From Carnegiea gigantea (Eukaryota; Streptophyta; Magnoliopsida; Caryophyllales; Cactaceae): DNA of 64,000 nt. The stretch lies in the NCBI GenBank assembly GCA_029747015.1, contig JAKOGI010000003.1:825001-889000 (forward strand). Reading direction: 5' to 3'. The number at the start of each line of letters is the position of its first letter. Positions within the stretch are counted from its first letter, which is position 1. The notes below the pieces were generated by a model. That model was not told the DNA's origin and made no database searches. It was given only the letters and a program-made list of their open reading frames with translations. Below are positions 49,895 to 61,329 of this stretch, in pieces. Both the position numbers and the translations under genes were made by a program.

Positions 49895-49985
49895 TGCATT
49901 ATAACAACAACAAGAAGAATAACTTCCAACGTCAGTCACATTTACACAGGATTTAGAAAAATCCAAATATAAGAAGCCTTACTCA
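49895..49985 (+). repeat. Partial LINE/SINE-like 3'-end repeat
   Basis: ATAACAACAACAAGAAGAAT then AAATCCAAATATAAGAAGCC and TTAC recall the 38.4-kb copy, but diverged and shortened. Confidence 0.35.
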
Positions 49986-50303
49986 TACGGATATTATCCG
50001 CATAAACAGTTATTTTATATCAAAGAATTTTTGGACAGAAAATAAATAACCACTGATTTTCATTGGATTTAGTTTTAACGGGCTTTTCTGCAACGAAGGA
50101 AGTACCAATGGGTTTTTCCATGGGTCGAAATACCCAGGCATCAAACATGCGACTTCTCTATGGTGACTTGTAAGCTTGCCTATTTGCCATTATACCAAAG
50201 GGACCAGACTTGTAACTTTGCCAATTGCCATTATACCGAACGGACCGATCAAAATTAGAAGTGAATACTAAAATTTAGGACAAATTAATAGAGGATATTA
50301 TAT

Positions 50304-50960
50304 ATGCTACTTTCTCAATCCAAATATCTTGAGAACCTTCTCACCAAATTCCATATGCACATATTCACGTCCGTTCTTGCTCTGGTTACTTCTCGAGCAA
50401 TGTTATCTCTAATTGATGAAGAATTACTACCTGATCCTACTAAGCATCGAAGTATGGTAGGGGTTTTGAAATATTTGAGTATGACTAGACCAGATATATC
50501 TTATACAGTGAATCTCATTTCTCAGTTTATGCATACTCTTCGTACTACTCACCTCTTTGTGATGCAGTGTACTTTTTTTGATATTTGTAGGGCATAGATG
50601 CTGATCATGGCCTTGCACTGAAATAGAGGACTAATATTTCAGTTGTTCTTGCTTATTTAGATGTCAATTGGGTCGTCTCTCCAGATAGTTCTTGCTCCAC
50701 AACTGAATATGTTATTTTCTCGGGTCTCAAGCTGATTTCTCGACACTCCAAGGAGAAGCCTGCAGTCTCAAATCCTCTATGAACGCTGAATACAGATGAT
50801 AGCATATACTATTAGTAAGAAATGTACTCTAGATTCGATATATTCTTGCTGAGTTGGTTATACTCCTGCGTGATCCTATTGAGGTTCTTTGTGACAATAC
50901 CTCGGCGACATATATCGTTGCTAATCCCGTCCTTCATGATCAGAGTTCAATAAACTAGTG
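50304..50960 (+). pseudogene. Second Ty1/copia relic (RT tail and RNase H)
   Basis: LSQSKYLENLLTKFHM, then DEELLPDPTKHRSMVGVLKY, LSMTRPDISYTVNLISQFMH and, in other frames, AYLDVNWVVSPDSSCSTTEY and FSGLKLISRHSKEKPAVS. These match the copia region between the RT and RNase H (SQ.KY..DLL..F.M, Y..LVG.L.YL..TRPDI.Y.V, D.DW...). Multiple stops and frameshifts; no LTRs located. Confidence 0.85.
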
Positions 50961-51192
50961 TATTTATTACCCTTATTGTACCTTACTAATAGTTATAAGT
51001 AATCTCCATTCAATTTGTATTGTAAAGCTTTTGTATGCTATACGTACATGAACATAGCCCAAGCGAAGGATATATGAATATGATTGAGTGAAGAGCATTC
51101 AAAAAATGAATGATTATGGGGGGCTGCGTACGTTGTGTTTTCACTACAGTATAATCATTTATAGTGGTGGGCTTAGCTTGCATTTGCCCTCT

Positions 51193-51212
51193 ACCTTTTT
51201 CAACCTCCCTTT

Positions 51213-51247
<35 letters not shown>

Positions 51248-51256
51248 CCCCCACCC
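51193..51256 (+). promoter_or_regulatory. CT-rich tract upstream of MIR172
   Basis: A long (CT)n run flanked by CCCTTTCTCCCT and CCCCCCACCCCCACC. Pyrimidine patches are common near plant transcription starts, so this may lie at the start of the pri-miR172. No clear TATA box was assigned. Confidence 0.35.
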
Positions 51257-51328
51257 CCACCCCTCTTCCCAAACCACAGCTTCACGCCATAGTTGATCTC
51301 TTACATTTCTCAGTCAGTTTTTGCAGAT

Positions 51329-51349
51329 GCAGCATCATCAAGATTCACA
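51329..51349 (+). ncRNA. miR172* (5p)
   Basis: GCAGCATCATCAAGATTCAC then A. It pairs with the mature strand with 2-nt 3' overhangs, the geometry left by Dicer-like 1. Confidence 0.9.
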
Positions 51350-51470
51350 AAACACCCCCACCTTTTCTCTCTCTCTCTCCCTCTTTTTTTTTTTTGGGGT
51401 TTTTGTTGATGCCCCTAGTTAATTAGCTTCTTCATGAATCATGATGTTAATAATCCTGGGGATCAATTTG

Positions 51471-51491
51471 AGAATCTTGATGATGCTGCAT
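51471..51491 (+). ncRNA. miR172: Mature miR172 (3p)
   Basis: The 21-mer starts AGAATCTTGATGATGCTGCA and ends with T, identical to the miR172a/b form (3'-terminal AU). It sits on the 3' arm, the known position of the mature strand. Confidence 0.95.
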
Positions 51492-51839
51492 CAGCAGATA
51501 CTTGACTCGACTAATTAATCAAGCTTTATTTTATGTATGTCGATCAACCAAAAATTGAGCAGTACTTAGATTTATTAGCTTCAAGTCTTCAACAAGAGAT
51601 TTTCAAGGTAACTTGTTAGTTATTTTTGCTGGATTTCTAATTTCTTAATTGAAAATTGTGGTATTTAAATTTGTTAATTTTCTTAATCCACTTATTTAAT
51701 TTTGTACTCAACCTCTATGTTTCTAGGTTTAAGAGTGGGTCTAATTTTCTGATTTTTGTCGATGGAGCAATAAGCTTTCTTGACAATTAATTAGTGACAT
51801 TTTGGGAGGCTGATCTGATAAGAAGCTGGCCATACAGGT

Positions 51840-53145
51840 ATTTATTTCTCTTCTTCTTTTCGCTTCCCCCTCATGCTTAATATAATCTATTTTAATATTA
51901 TAGTATATACGTTTTTAAAAATATCGGATGGTTTCGGATGTATTTTAAAGAAATTGCTACTTTGTAAATTAAATTGGTGCATATATAAGTCTTACAAATA
52001 GAGAAAAACTATGTCAACTAAACTTTATCCCTTATAGGCTGATAATAACCCAATAGTTCGAGTTTAGTTTAATGAACAATGAATTACCAAAAATATTAAG
52101 CTGGGTTTAATATTTGGAGCTTTGAAAAAGATACTACTTCTGTGTGATCCTTAGCTTTTATATCTAGTTGGGGTTGCAATTTGAACTCTTTGACGAGTAT
52201 TGAGGATTGAATTTTCCATTAATGTTATATAGACCTTCTTCTATTCGTTCAGGTGACATTTGTTCCTTATACTGTTAACAAATCGCCTTTTGTATGCTCA
52301 TTTAATTTTAAAAACACAATCAGTCGAGTTTGATATGAAAAAACAATTTGAAATTTTCTATCCTGTTTTGAATTTCATTTCGTTGATCAATACAATAATT
52401 TTTTTTTTGGATATCACCTGTGTTTTATATCTGTATATTATTATTAGAAAGTGATCAAGTTCATGCTAGTGAGATCAGTCATGTTATTTTTTTTAAAAAT
52501 CAATTTTTATAATTAGTAATAGAGTTCAATAGCTTTGGAAGCCATTATAAACTAAAATGATCTAATCTTGTTGAAGGACTTTGCTATTTGAAAATTGAAT
52601 CAAGTATTTAAGACCGTTATTTCTATACGATTTGATCTTAGTAAATTAGAACCTGTTTAATACACATTAACAGCCATCAATATGCTGAATTTAAAACCAA
52701 TTTGCTAATGACAAAAAATAGTCGTTAATAACAATGATGAGCAGCTTTTTGGAGTTTTTCTGTGGAGAATAAAAATACTGGGCATGCAGGTTCAGGTGAT
52801 TGCTAGTGAGTGACATAATTAGATTTACTCAATAATGCTTGGAAGTTCAGACTTGAGAGAATCAATCGTCCAGCTTCAGGTGACTGCTGATATGATTTGT
52901 TTTCCTGCGTCCCATCAAGTGATTGTACCAACCATCCTTCTTAATTAAGCTTTTTTCTTTGATCAATTTTGTTATTGCACATGACATATACGTGTGCGTG
53001 TTAGTATTTGTATAATTAGCTTCTACTTTTGGGGAAATTGTCATGCTCTATTGTGTTTGGAAAATCAAAACGTAGGAAATGTCCATTAGATTTATATATA
53101 AATATCATTATATCAATATATATAAGTTGGTTTAAATACTTATAT
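51840..53145. other. MIR172 downstream flank, no gene seen
   Basis: AT-rich with only short chance frames. Part of it may be intron or 3' exon of the primary miR172 transcript. Confidence 0.35.
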
Positions 53146-53146
53146 C

Positions 53147-53285
53147 CTGTTCTCTTCAACTTATTTTTTGAAAAATAAGTTTAGATAAGTTTGGTTCAAA
53201 ATAAGTTCAGCAAACAAGTTTAAAAATTTCTCATTAATAAGTTTAATTCAGAATAAATTCAGCAAATAAGTTCAGAATAAGTTTA
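53147..53285. mobile_element. Fragment of the AAGTTCAG-family MITE
   Basis: TCCTGTTCTCTTCAACTTAT then TTTTTGAAAAATAAGTTTAG and AGAATAAGTTCAG-like words. One terminus is recognisable; the other is missing. Confidence 0.5.
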
Positions 53286-53327
53286 CTCGTTATGTCTTAT
53301 ATTTATTGTCAAAAACATCATTTTATC

Positions 53328-53475
53328 TACTCCCATACCATTGTTAAAGTTTACTTTTTCAAGACTTTAGTATTGCCTTTATTGATTAAAAAACCATTTC
53401 AACAATGTAAATGCATTTAATACTTATTTTTACACATTTCCTAAACTCGACTACCAATATTGGATGAAGGGAGTA
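53328..53475. mobile_element. Stowaway-like MITE (148 bp)
   Basis: Starts TACTCCCATACCATTGTTAA and ends AATATTGGATGAAGGGAGTA. The ends are inverted repeats with CTCCC..GGGAG next to TA, as in Tc1/mariner-type Stowaway MITEs. Confidence 0.6.
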
Positions 53476-53767
53476 CTTGTTTGCCTTAAACAAAATATCA
53501 GGTTCAAGTCTTCTGAATGAAACAAATATATGATCGGAGAGATATACTCTTTTATGGGTAAATAATATCTTGAATTGATTAAAATAGAGATCCAAAAACC
53601 AAAAAGAAAAGTACAACTATTAGTATGAATATAATCTTCTATCACGTTGGCATATCAAAATAAGTTTAATATTTTCAATTGAGATTCTTCCCAAAACAAC
53701 CTGTAAATCCAATCTTCTCAGTAAAATGGAAGAAATATTTACATAAATCTCATCAATGTAATTTTAC

Positions 53768-53895
53768 AATAACAACAACTCTCAATACGGGTCTTGTTTT
53801 TACGAAATTTTGGGAGATTCAGATGTATACAGCCTTACTTCTGTAGATATTTCTACCCCAACATAGACTGATTCCAAGAGACTCGAATGTAATTT
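53768..53895 (+). repeat. LINE/SINE-like 3'-end repeat
   Basis: ACAATAACAACAACTCTCAA, then ATGTATACAGCCTTACTTCT and ACATAGACTGATTCCAAGAG follow the order of the 38.4-kb copy. Confidence 0.5.
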
Positions 53896-53999
53896 TAGAT
53901 AATCCAGAAAAATGTAAATAATGTGTTAATTCAATGGTTAAACAACTCCTAAATATATTAAGTCTCAAATTTAATTATTATAATACATTAAAGTAATCA

Positions 54000-55868
54000 T
54001 CATCTTGGAAATATAACTTGCAAAGCAGCAAGCCGCCAGATTTATGGATAGCTCATTTTGGCATCAGGCACTGCGATGAAAGGTCCACCGGGCATCTGCA
54101 AGAGTTGAGCCATAATTAAAAAGCAGGAAAAAGAAGGTTTCAGGACAAGACTGAGACTGATTCCCACTGGGCCTAGCCCATAAGTATTGGACCGACTCCG
54201 TCACTTTTACTTGCAGCCTTCACAGCAATCATTCCCTTATTATACGATATGACATGGACAATGAATATCTCCTAATAAAAGTAAATTCGAAACATTAAAT
54301 TGAATTCTTTTCTTTAAAAAGCTATTAGTAAATATAGTGTCGACTGACTCTAAATTTGTAGCAATATTCTTGCTACCAGCCTTTGCCACCAATCACATTC
54401 TTTACGTCAATGCATTTTTCTCGAATGTCGGCGAACTAGTATAACTTCATAGAACAGATTTTTCAATTGACGTGATAAATTGCATTTGACAGGAAAATCT
54501 TTATAGTAGAATCACATAAAATTCTATTGTTGATTCATTCCTTAATCGACAACGTAGATTTAATGAAGTAACTTCCAAATTCTACTCCATAAGAAACTTA
54601 TGCTCCAAATTTCCAAATCTATGGTGAATTACACAAAGTTAATGACTCAAACTTATACTAAAGATGAGAATAATCCAACTCACACTACATATGAGAACAA
54701 CCTAACTCACACTAATGGTGAGAAAAATAAACTAACTCTCACAAACAAGAGAAAAATTTTATTGAAAAGAGAAAAAAATATTAGTAAACACCTTACAACT
54801 GAATAAAATTTCAAGAAATACAAAGGTTGGGACTTACCACAAATTATTATGACTAATAGCAGCCTCTTATTGAAGTAGATAGAGGTTATGATTTTTCATG
54901 AGGAGGCATGGTTTTTGGAGAGTATAGGAGACGAGGATGAGTTCTCTTCAGTAATCGTTCCAAAGGCCGCGGCTAGAAGCCTAGAATCCTACGCACGTTA
55001 TACGCCCCCCCCCCCCCCTCTCCCCCCAAATCTACAAAAAAAATTATGTTCTTTAAAAAAATAGGTGGAGTTTCTGGGTATGAAATGTTGCCAGGAAGGT
55101 CCGCAGCATAGGCGTTCCCCAAAGGCTATTTGTAGTTGCTATGGTACTTGCGAACATATGTACTCTTCGACTAGACCCAACAATAAATATATAGTAAAAA
55201 ATATATGATAAATACACCCTAAAAAATATAAATAAAATGTAAAGTACGCGTTATGTTACTTCTTAAATATGTGATATATATTTGAGTAAAGATTCTCTAC
55301 ACAAGATAGCCCTTTCACAATAACCCAAGACATTTGAGGATTACGCTGGTTATTAATTCCAAATACGGTAAAATTGAACCTTGGATATGTCTAAGTGAAT
55401 CTTGTACATGTTATTTGAGCTTAATGGATTTGCTTCCACTTGCTATCCGTGCGCCCCCCCACCCAAAAAAACCCAAAAAACAGTAGACTTAAATTGAGCA
55501 ATAATTTTTTTATCATTAAATTTTTCATTTTACAAGAGTCAAGCTACTATTACTTGATAAGCAATATAACTCGTCAGTCACAGATTTTCTCTATACACAA
55601 TTAGTTTCCAACAAAAAACCATATTTAAGGAGAACATATGTCAAATTACTTAAACCAACCTATAAGCATATGTATAAATCAACGCGAGCAAATTGAAATA
55701 ATTCAATAGAATTTCCTCAAAGAGAGTCCAAACAACAGATGATTAAAACCCCCAGAAAAATATGCACAGGTAATGTACATTGATCATAGAAAAACGAGTG
55801 GTCAAATGAAGCGATGAATTTCAAAAATTGGACCACAAACTTAACTCAGACATGATACATGGCATCTT
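54000..55868. other. Mostly unassigned sequence
   Basis: A possible terminal-exon remnant is at 54046-54098 on the minus strand (see findings). 54650-54740 has near-repeats of ACTCACACTA. Homopolymer C14 and C/A blocks occur near 55005 and 55453. No intact gene recognised. Confidence 0.35.
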
Positions 55869-55869
55869 G

Positions 55870-55870
<1 letters not shown>

Positions 55871-55926
<56 letters not shown>
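55871..55926. repeat. (TA)n microsatellite
   Basis: Pure TA dinucleotide tract of about 55 bp. Confidence 0.95.
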
Positions 55927-55929
<3 letters not shown>

Positions 55930-58900
55930 AAGCAGTAAGATGAGTGTTGTATCTCCATCAATGGGAATCTCTGAGTGGGCCTTTCCCCATGTCACAATGA
56001 TCAAATATGAACAACTCAGAAAACAAAGTTTTGCAAGTTGAGAAAAATGTGTTCGCCTTTTTGTCCTTGATTTTTCAACAAAATGGATCCCCTCCATTTT
56101 TTTCAATTAACACCTCTGCTCCTCAACCTTCTTTGTTGGTCCACCTGTGTGCATACATGTCTTCTCAATGTTTTCTTCACGTTTTAGCATTTGGCCTTAT
56201 TGCCAATTAATTATCGGCTCGTTATGTATGGATTGTTCGTTATTAGTTAATTATGTAATCCGATAAGTTCATATCAAATATCGACTTGGTGGTATTAGCC
56301 GCTTTCCGTAATTAGTCCTAATGATTGAATACAATTTTGGATGCATAATTATCTAAAATGATACACAGAAAAATGTTACATATAAATTACCATGTTTTCC
56401 AAACAGAAACGTTGATGATCATATCACATAATTATCGTGGTGTTTGGCTGGGCTCCTCTTTTTTCTGGACGTCTTCATCCATTGCGTGATATTATTAGAA
56501 TTGGATTATACAAGAAAGGTTGTCCTCAAGCCCCAAAACAGAGGAGTAATATGATTCAATAAGCTCTTTTCTCTGTTTTTTTTCCTTTGTTTTTGAGAAA
56601 GGGTTTCACACTGAGCCTTATCAGACAAAGCACATATAAAACGAAAATAATAGCTGCAGGTTCAAAAAAAATAGATCAAGACTTCATTGATGTCAATAAG
56701 CAAGTATTGACTTTAGGAAACATGTGTCTCCTTTAGATAAAAAATTGTGAGGTTTTGGGGTTTTGGGAAAGAATGATTCAGCTATTTTGGGAGTTTGAGG
56801 TTGCTATATAAAAGTTGTATGATGTCTAAATCACTAAATATCCCTAATATACCGTTACGCTCCTTCATCTTAGCGGGGAATTACGAACATGTTGGACTTT
56901 GAAAATTCAAATTAGTGGGAAGACTGCCCCTTAATAAAAGTATATGTAATATCCACAATTTGCAACTTAGTAGGGATATATCATACAACTAAATCACCAA
57001 CTGCAACCATCCAACAAGTAGATTCAATAGTCATTTACCATAAGTTTGCCAATCCATATAATTTCACCGACAATTAACTAATCGTATGATATGCTAAATC
57101 CATCGAAAACTTACCGACAGTGGGTTGGTTCATTGACCTTCAAGTAAAAAGATTGGGTCCAAGGCCCAGAAGACACTATATACCTCTTAGTAGAACTGTA
57201 AGAATCCTTACAACCAATCCATACAATAATTAATGACTTTAACTACAAAACTATATGCTATGATTCAAAGTGCCCCGCCAAAAACCTTCAAATTTGTTTT
57301 GCAGTATAGAGGTGAGTAGTATGGGAAGCGTGAATAAATCAGGAGATTACATGGAATGCAACTGGTTGTGCCATAGTTAAATGCTATAAAGCCCTTATCA
57401 TGCTTGAGTACTGAGAAGAGCTTCCAAGCTACTCATCATCATGAAAGGATAAAGGGGGGAAAAACACTGCTAGGGTAAGAAGAAGAGGAGCAAGGGCTCT
57501 GATACAGTGTGAGATTTTCGGAGGGGGGGGTCGGGGAATTACTCATTCCTAAGCCTGGAATTGCATTTATACAAAAGTTATAGAATATTAAAACTACATA
57601 AACATTCCAAAACGCGCTATTATAAATAAAGATGTAAAGCAACAATGCATGTGCGAGAACTGAAATGAATTAGGTACATTTGAAGAAGGACACTGCTTGC
57701 TGCTTCCAATCAAGGGACCTTTATAATCATAATTTTTTTTGGGGGGTGTCTGTTAATCAATTTGGCTTCCAATCACGGGATTTTAATAATCAAAATTTTG
57801 TTCTCTAATTAATCTATTTGGTTGCTTCTTTGCCCCTCCTTCTTTGTCTTCGCTAGCATGTGCCCTAAAATGCTTATTGCTATCCACTTTCACCTTCCCT
57901 TCCCCGCCCCTCTTTTGGTGAACTAATTTACCCCCGTTCCGACACCCAAAAAAAAAAAAAAAAAGCCCCACTCACATATGCAGTTAGTATTTAGTACAAC
58001 GTAAGAAACAGCTGTTTCTGGGATTGGTACAGATTTCTGGGCCTTATTTACAGGGACAACAGATTAACGTTCTAATTACTAGTGAAGCCCAAATATTAGC
58101 CATTAACCCATTGGTGAGCACCACAGTACAACACCCCCAATTATGTTTCTGTTCGTTTTTCCTTCTAATTTGTTCAAAAACTTCCAGGTGAACAACCCTA
58201 AAATTTTTAGTTGAATCTGATATTTAGTTAAATCTAAAATTTTCTGGGATGAGCTCCGAGATTTGTAGGCATTGCAATTGCTATATAATGTCGAACAAAT
58301 TAACTTGCGGGCGAAGGAATAAGATTATTTTTAAAAAGCTTTAAGTTTAATTAGTAGAATCGTCTGTAGAACTTTCTTCAGATTTTTTTAGTGAAACTCT
58401 ATAATATTCTACCAAAAAACCGTAGATAATCCTCTCAAAAGATGAAAATGAAGGGAGCCCATATTTATTAATTAATTATAATATTGTAACATTATGAGCC
58501 TTGTCAGTTCAGATGATAGTTTACAATGTTGGTGACAAAAACTTGAATTTAGTGGCCGTCTCCATCTTTTTATCTCCCTTTACAAACATAAACACTCTCG
58601 CGGTCCAAAATTTAGAATGAAAATCCAGATTATATCTATAATCCTAGGAAAAAAATAACTATGCTATAAAGAAATCAAGTACTAACAATAAATGAGGAGG
58701 CAAATGTACAAAAACTACTGAGCGGACAGTGAAGAAACGGCTCTTCATAATTGATCTATAAACTTGGGTAAAGTGATGGGGAGCCCGGTGTTCCCCCACA
58801 CCCACACTCCTTCGATTAAAGATCGAGCGTGACTCCCCGTTTCAGAAGCTCCTAATTGGTCGTTACCACTTGACACTGCACCTTATCACATGAACCCCCT

Positions 58901-59290
58901 TATCCGATGTCCAACCTGTGGCTCACAAAATTGAAACATGATGATCCCATCCTTCACTTCGCTGTAAAATCAAATGATTCAACATCAGTTGTCAATTATT
59001 CATCAATCACATTAACAATAATTGGACTACATCAAATTAAAACGTCTACCCTAACCTGCATTATATAGGGCTGGAAAAGATTCAAGTATATGCAAAAGAT
59101 GCGGATGCGTTTGAGTGCATTCATAGAGGACTGGAGTACTATAGTTCTGAGCTCTACCATTCAACAGATAAAATCACGACTTACTGTAGTAAGTATTATA
59201 TTGTCGCCAAAATAGTAGAATTATAGTCGTCCTTACCACTAAAGAGATCGATATTCTAGTTCAATGAAGACGTCAATAAGGCTTCAAGAA
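55930..59290. other. Gene-poor stretch
   Basis: No recognised gene. About 58780-58965 is less AT-rich (AGCCCGGTGTTCCCCCACAC) but has no long frame. GGGCTCTGATACAGTGTGAG near 57494 resembles a primer-site/LTR edge but no LTR partner was found. Confidence 0.35.
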
Positions 59291-59299
59291 AGATTCCCT

Positions 59300-59700
59300 T
59301 TGAGTCTTGCAATGCCGGAAAAATTAGAACTTTACCTTGATGTAGAAGCTTTATCTAGATCTTGTCTGTTGATTGCTATCCATAAGTTAGGTGGTTACTA
59401 GAATCACCGAGGAGTCCACGCCCCAAACCTAAACCTCAAAGATGACAACGTTGTGTGAGGGAGAGGGTAGAAAGCTGATTTGATCTGGGGAATGTTTTTG
59501 CTGTTGAGTTGTTTAATTCCTGATTTGTTTATCCCCTTTTATAATAGCACATAACTTGTAACAGAATCAAGGAATTCATTTAGCTGACTAATACTGAATT
59601 AATCACCTTATAACCACTGTATAAATCGGAGATTATGGTGCCATAATGTAACCGTTATTTTGTGGTCGATATGCAAAAATAAATAAAATAGCCATAAGAA
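59300..59700 (-). mobile_element. Possible LTR-like promoter fragment
   Basis: The minus strand gives GATTTATACAGTGGTTATAA, then TGCTATTATAAAAGGGGATA and a CAACAGCAAAAACATTCC leader, with an ATCAAG/GTAAAG donor-like site near 59335. A strong TATA box in this setting is typical of a copia LTR U3-R or of a plant promoter. Ends and coding partner were not found. Confidence 0.3.
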
Positions 59701-60776
59701 AAGGCAGGATCTAAGATCTTCCTAAACAAATCTGCAAGATCATGATACTAATATGAGTGAAATCTGATTGGCACATTATCGGTGCAGTGAGGATGATGAA
59801 TAGTTTCACTCAGAAAGCAGAGCTATGACAGACATCAGAGTCAAAGACAAACAGGGTCAAAGCATCTGCAACCAATATGTAAATTGATTGATTAAAAAAA
59901 GGATAATGCTGCTGTACATTCAATTACTCTTTCAGTCCCTCATGACATAAACTAAGAACAAGTCAAACAACTTGGGAGGACCATCAGCTTCGAGCTTAGT
60001 TAAGATTCCTGATCTTGCGCAATAATCTCAGTATTAAAAGGGGATCATACAACAATTTAATATAACCTCTACTGCTCAAAACAAACAGTTTTTCAAACCG
60101 TTCCCCTCAGCTCAAATATCAAAATACCTATAGAATCGAGCCATGTCAGCATTTTGACTACGATAAATACACATATGTTGTATACAATTTTATATTTTTT
60201 TCAGTACAAAAAGAGAGACAAGTTTTAAAGTATGAACTATTGATTTAAACATGAGAATTCTTAGATAACCACGATTTGAATAGTCTCGTTTTTTCAGACT
60301 ATATAAAATATGAAAAATGAATGTTTCAATCACTATAGGAAAGAATTGCTTCTACAAAAGAAGAATGCAGCAAGCAGCGAGGCTATCCGTTATGTCTGAT
60401 CAAAAATCAACATAGACGGAATCGGTACTCAGATCACCAAGAGAAAATACGGACAAATACAAAGTAGATGCATTTAATAAAGAGTCAATCTTACTTGACT
60501 ATGTATCTATCACTTCACAGAATATTTAGGATGATTAACTGCCAATTCAAATTAAATTGACATGTAAATTCAAGAATTTTTTTTTTTAAAAAAAAAACTG
60601 AAGACAAGCATTCATGAAGAATTCACAAACATTGATTTTACATGCTACAAAGACATAGTCCTCTTACAATTGGGTCAAAACAGAGTGGACATGTGCTGCA
60701 GGGCCAGCGCTTCCTCTCCCAGACCAATTATAATACATTATTGTTGCACATCATCAAGACCCTGTCAGCATTTGCA

Positions 60777-60784
60777 TATTTATT
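60777..60784 (+). promoter_or_regulatory. Candidate TATA box of the RTFL gene
   Basis: TATTTATT lies about 160 bp before the RTFL ATG. A C19 run and a CT-rich pyrimidine patch (60808-60855) follow, and no ATG intervenes from there to the start codon. Confidence 0.4.
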
Positions 60785-60942
60785 TAGTTACCCATCTTTG
60801 CATAAACCCCCCCCCCCCCCCCCCCTCTCTCAAATTTCTTCTTCCCTTCTCCAATTCAAACAACTAAGCGCATTGCAAGAACCTGATCGTCCACCATTGA
60901 ATTCCCACCCATTTTTCTTAGACTAAGCCCTGGAGGAATCAA

Positions 60943-61329
60943 ATGTCGTACGAAGATTCAGACTTCTATTACTCATCAACATCGGAGAAGAAGTCGTTGA
61001 AGCTATTCAAGAAAGACAGCAAAGCATCCTCATCATCGAGCTCCCTAGATCACTCCCTAAGAAGGAGCTTGTCCCATAAACCCTCATCCTCAGGTAACAA
61101 ATCATTGTCATCATCACTATGCAGGAGCTCCTCATTGAAGGACTCCTGCCCTGGCTCTCCTACTAAGTCATCATCATCTACCCTCATGAGGAGCTTCTCA
61201 AAGAAAAGCTCCGCGTTCGGAAAGAAATGCACCAATATGGCTAAGGAGCAGAAGGCTAGGTTCTACATCATGAAGAGGTGTGTCTCCATGCTGGTCAACT
61301 GGCCTAAGAAAAATGGCGGTTCGAATTGA
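60943..61329 (+). CDS. RTFL/DVL (ROTUNDIFOLIA FOUR-LIKE / DEVIL) small polypeptide
   Basis: Single-exon frame of 128 residues, MSYEDSDFYYSSTSEKKSLK to the stop at 61327-61329. Residues 27-90 are Ser/Lys-rich, with repeated SSSS runs and RRSLS, CRSSS and MRSFSKK basic-serine motifs. Residues about 94-120 (KKCTNMAKEQKARFYIMKRC then VSMLVNW) match the conserved RTF domain (KEQ-A-Y-I-RRCV-ML-W). Members act at the plasma membrane to limit polar cell proliferation and shape leaves and fruits, largely from over-expression studies. The C-terminal WHD/WHK usually seen is WPK here, with a short KKNGGSN tail. The length is at the long end of a family whose classic members are about 50 residues. GC-richer than the flanks. 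Paralogue number not assigned. Confidence 0.9.
   Translation: MSYEDSDFYYSSTSEKKSLKLFKKDSKASSSSSSLDHSLRRSLSHKPSSSGNKSLSSSLCRSSSLKDSCPGSPTKSSSSTLMRSFSKKSSAFGKKCTNMAKEQKARFYIMKRCVSMLVNWPKKNGGSN

Larger units (their letters stand above)
51311..51509 (+). ncRNA. MIR172: MIR172 precursor hairpin
   Basis: The 5' arm carries GCAGCATCATCAAGATTCAC and the 3' arm AGAATCTTGATGATGCTGCA followed by T. The arms pair over at least 28 bp (TGCAGATGCAGC with GCTGCATCAGCA outside the duplex), with single mismatches, and pairing continues into AGTCAG/CTTGACT at the base. The loop is about 120 nt, within the size range of plant MIR172 precursors. Known role: miR172 represses AP2-like mRNAs (AP2, TOE, SMZ) to promote adult phase, flowering and floral identity. 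Downstream GTAACTTG (51607) and TTTCTAG (51726), then CAG/GTATTT (51838), are plausible splice sites, so a spliced primary transcript is inferred. Confidence 0.95.

Noticed and set aside
51088..51426. 112-codon plus-strand frame and its minus-strand partner before MIR172
   Set aside because: Low-complexity Leu-Ser coding from the CT tract, overlapping the miR172 5' arm; better explained as pri-miRNA.
60642..60926. 94-codon frame just upstream of the RTFL gene
   Set aside because: Includes the candidate TATA box and poly-C/CT leader, so most of it is probably upstream of transcription start.
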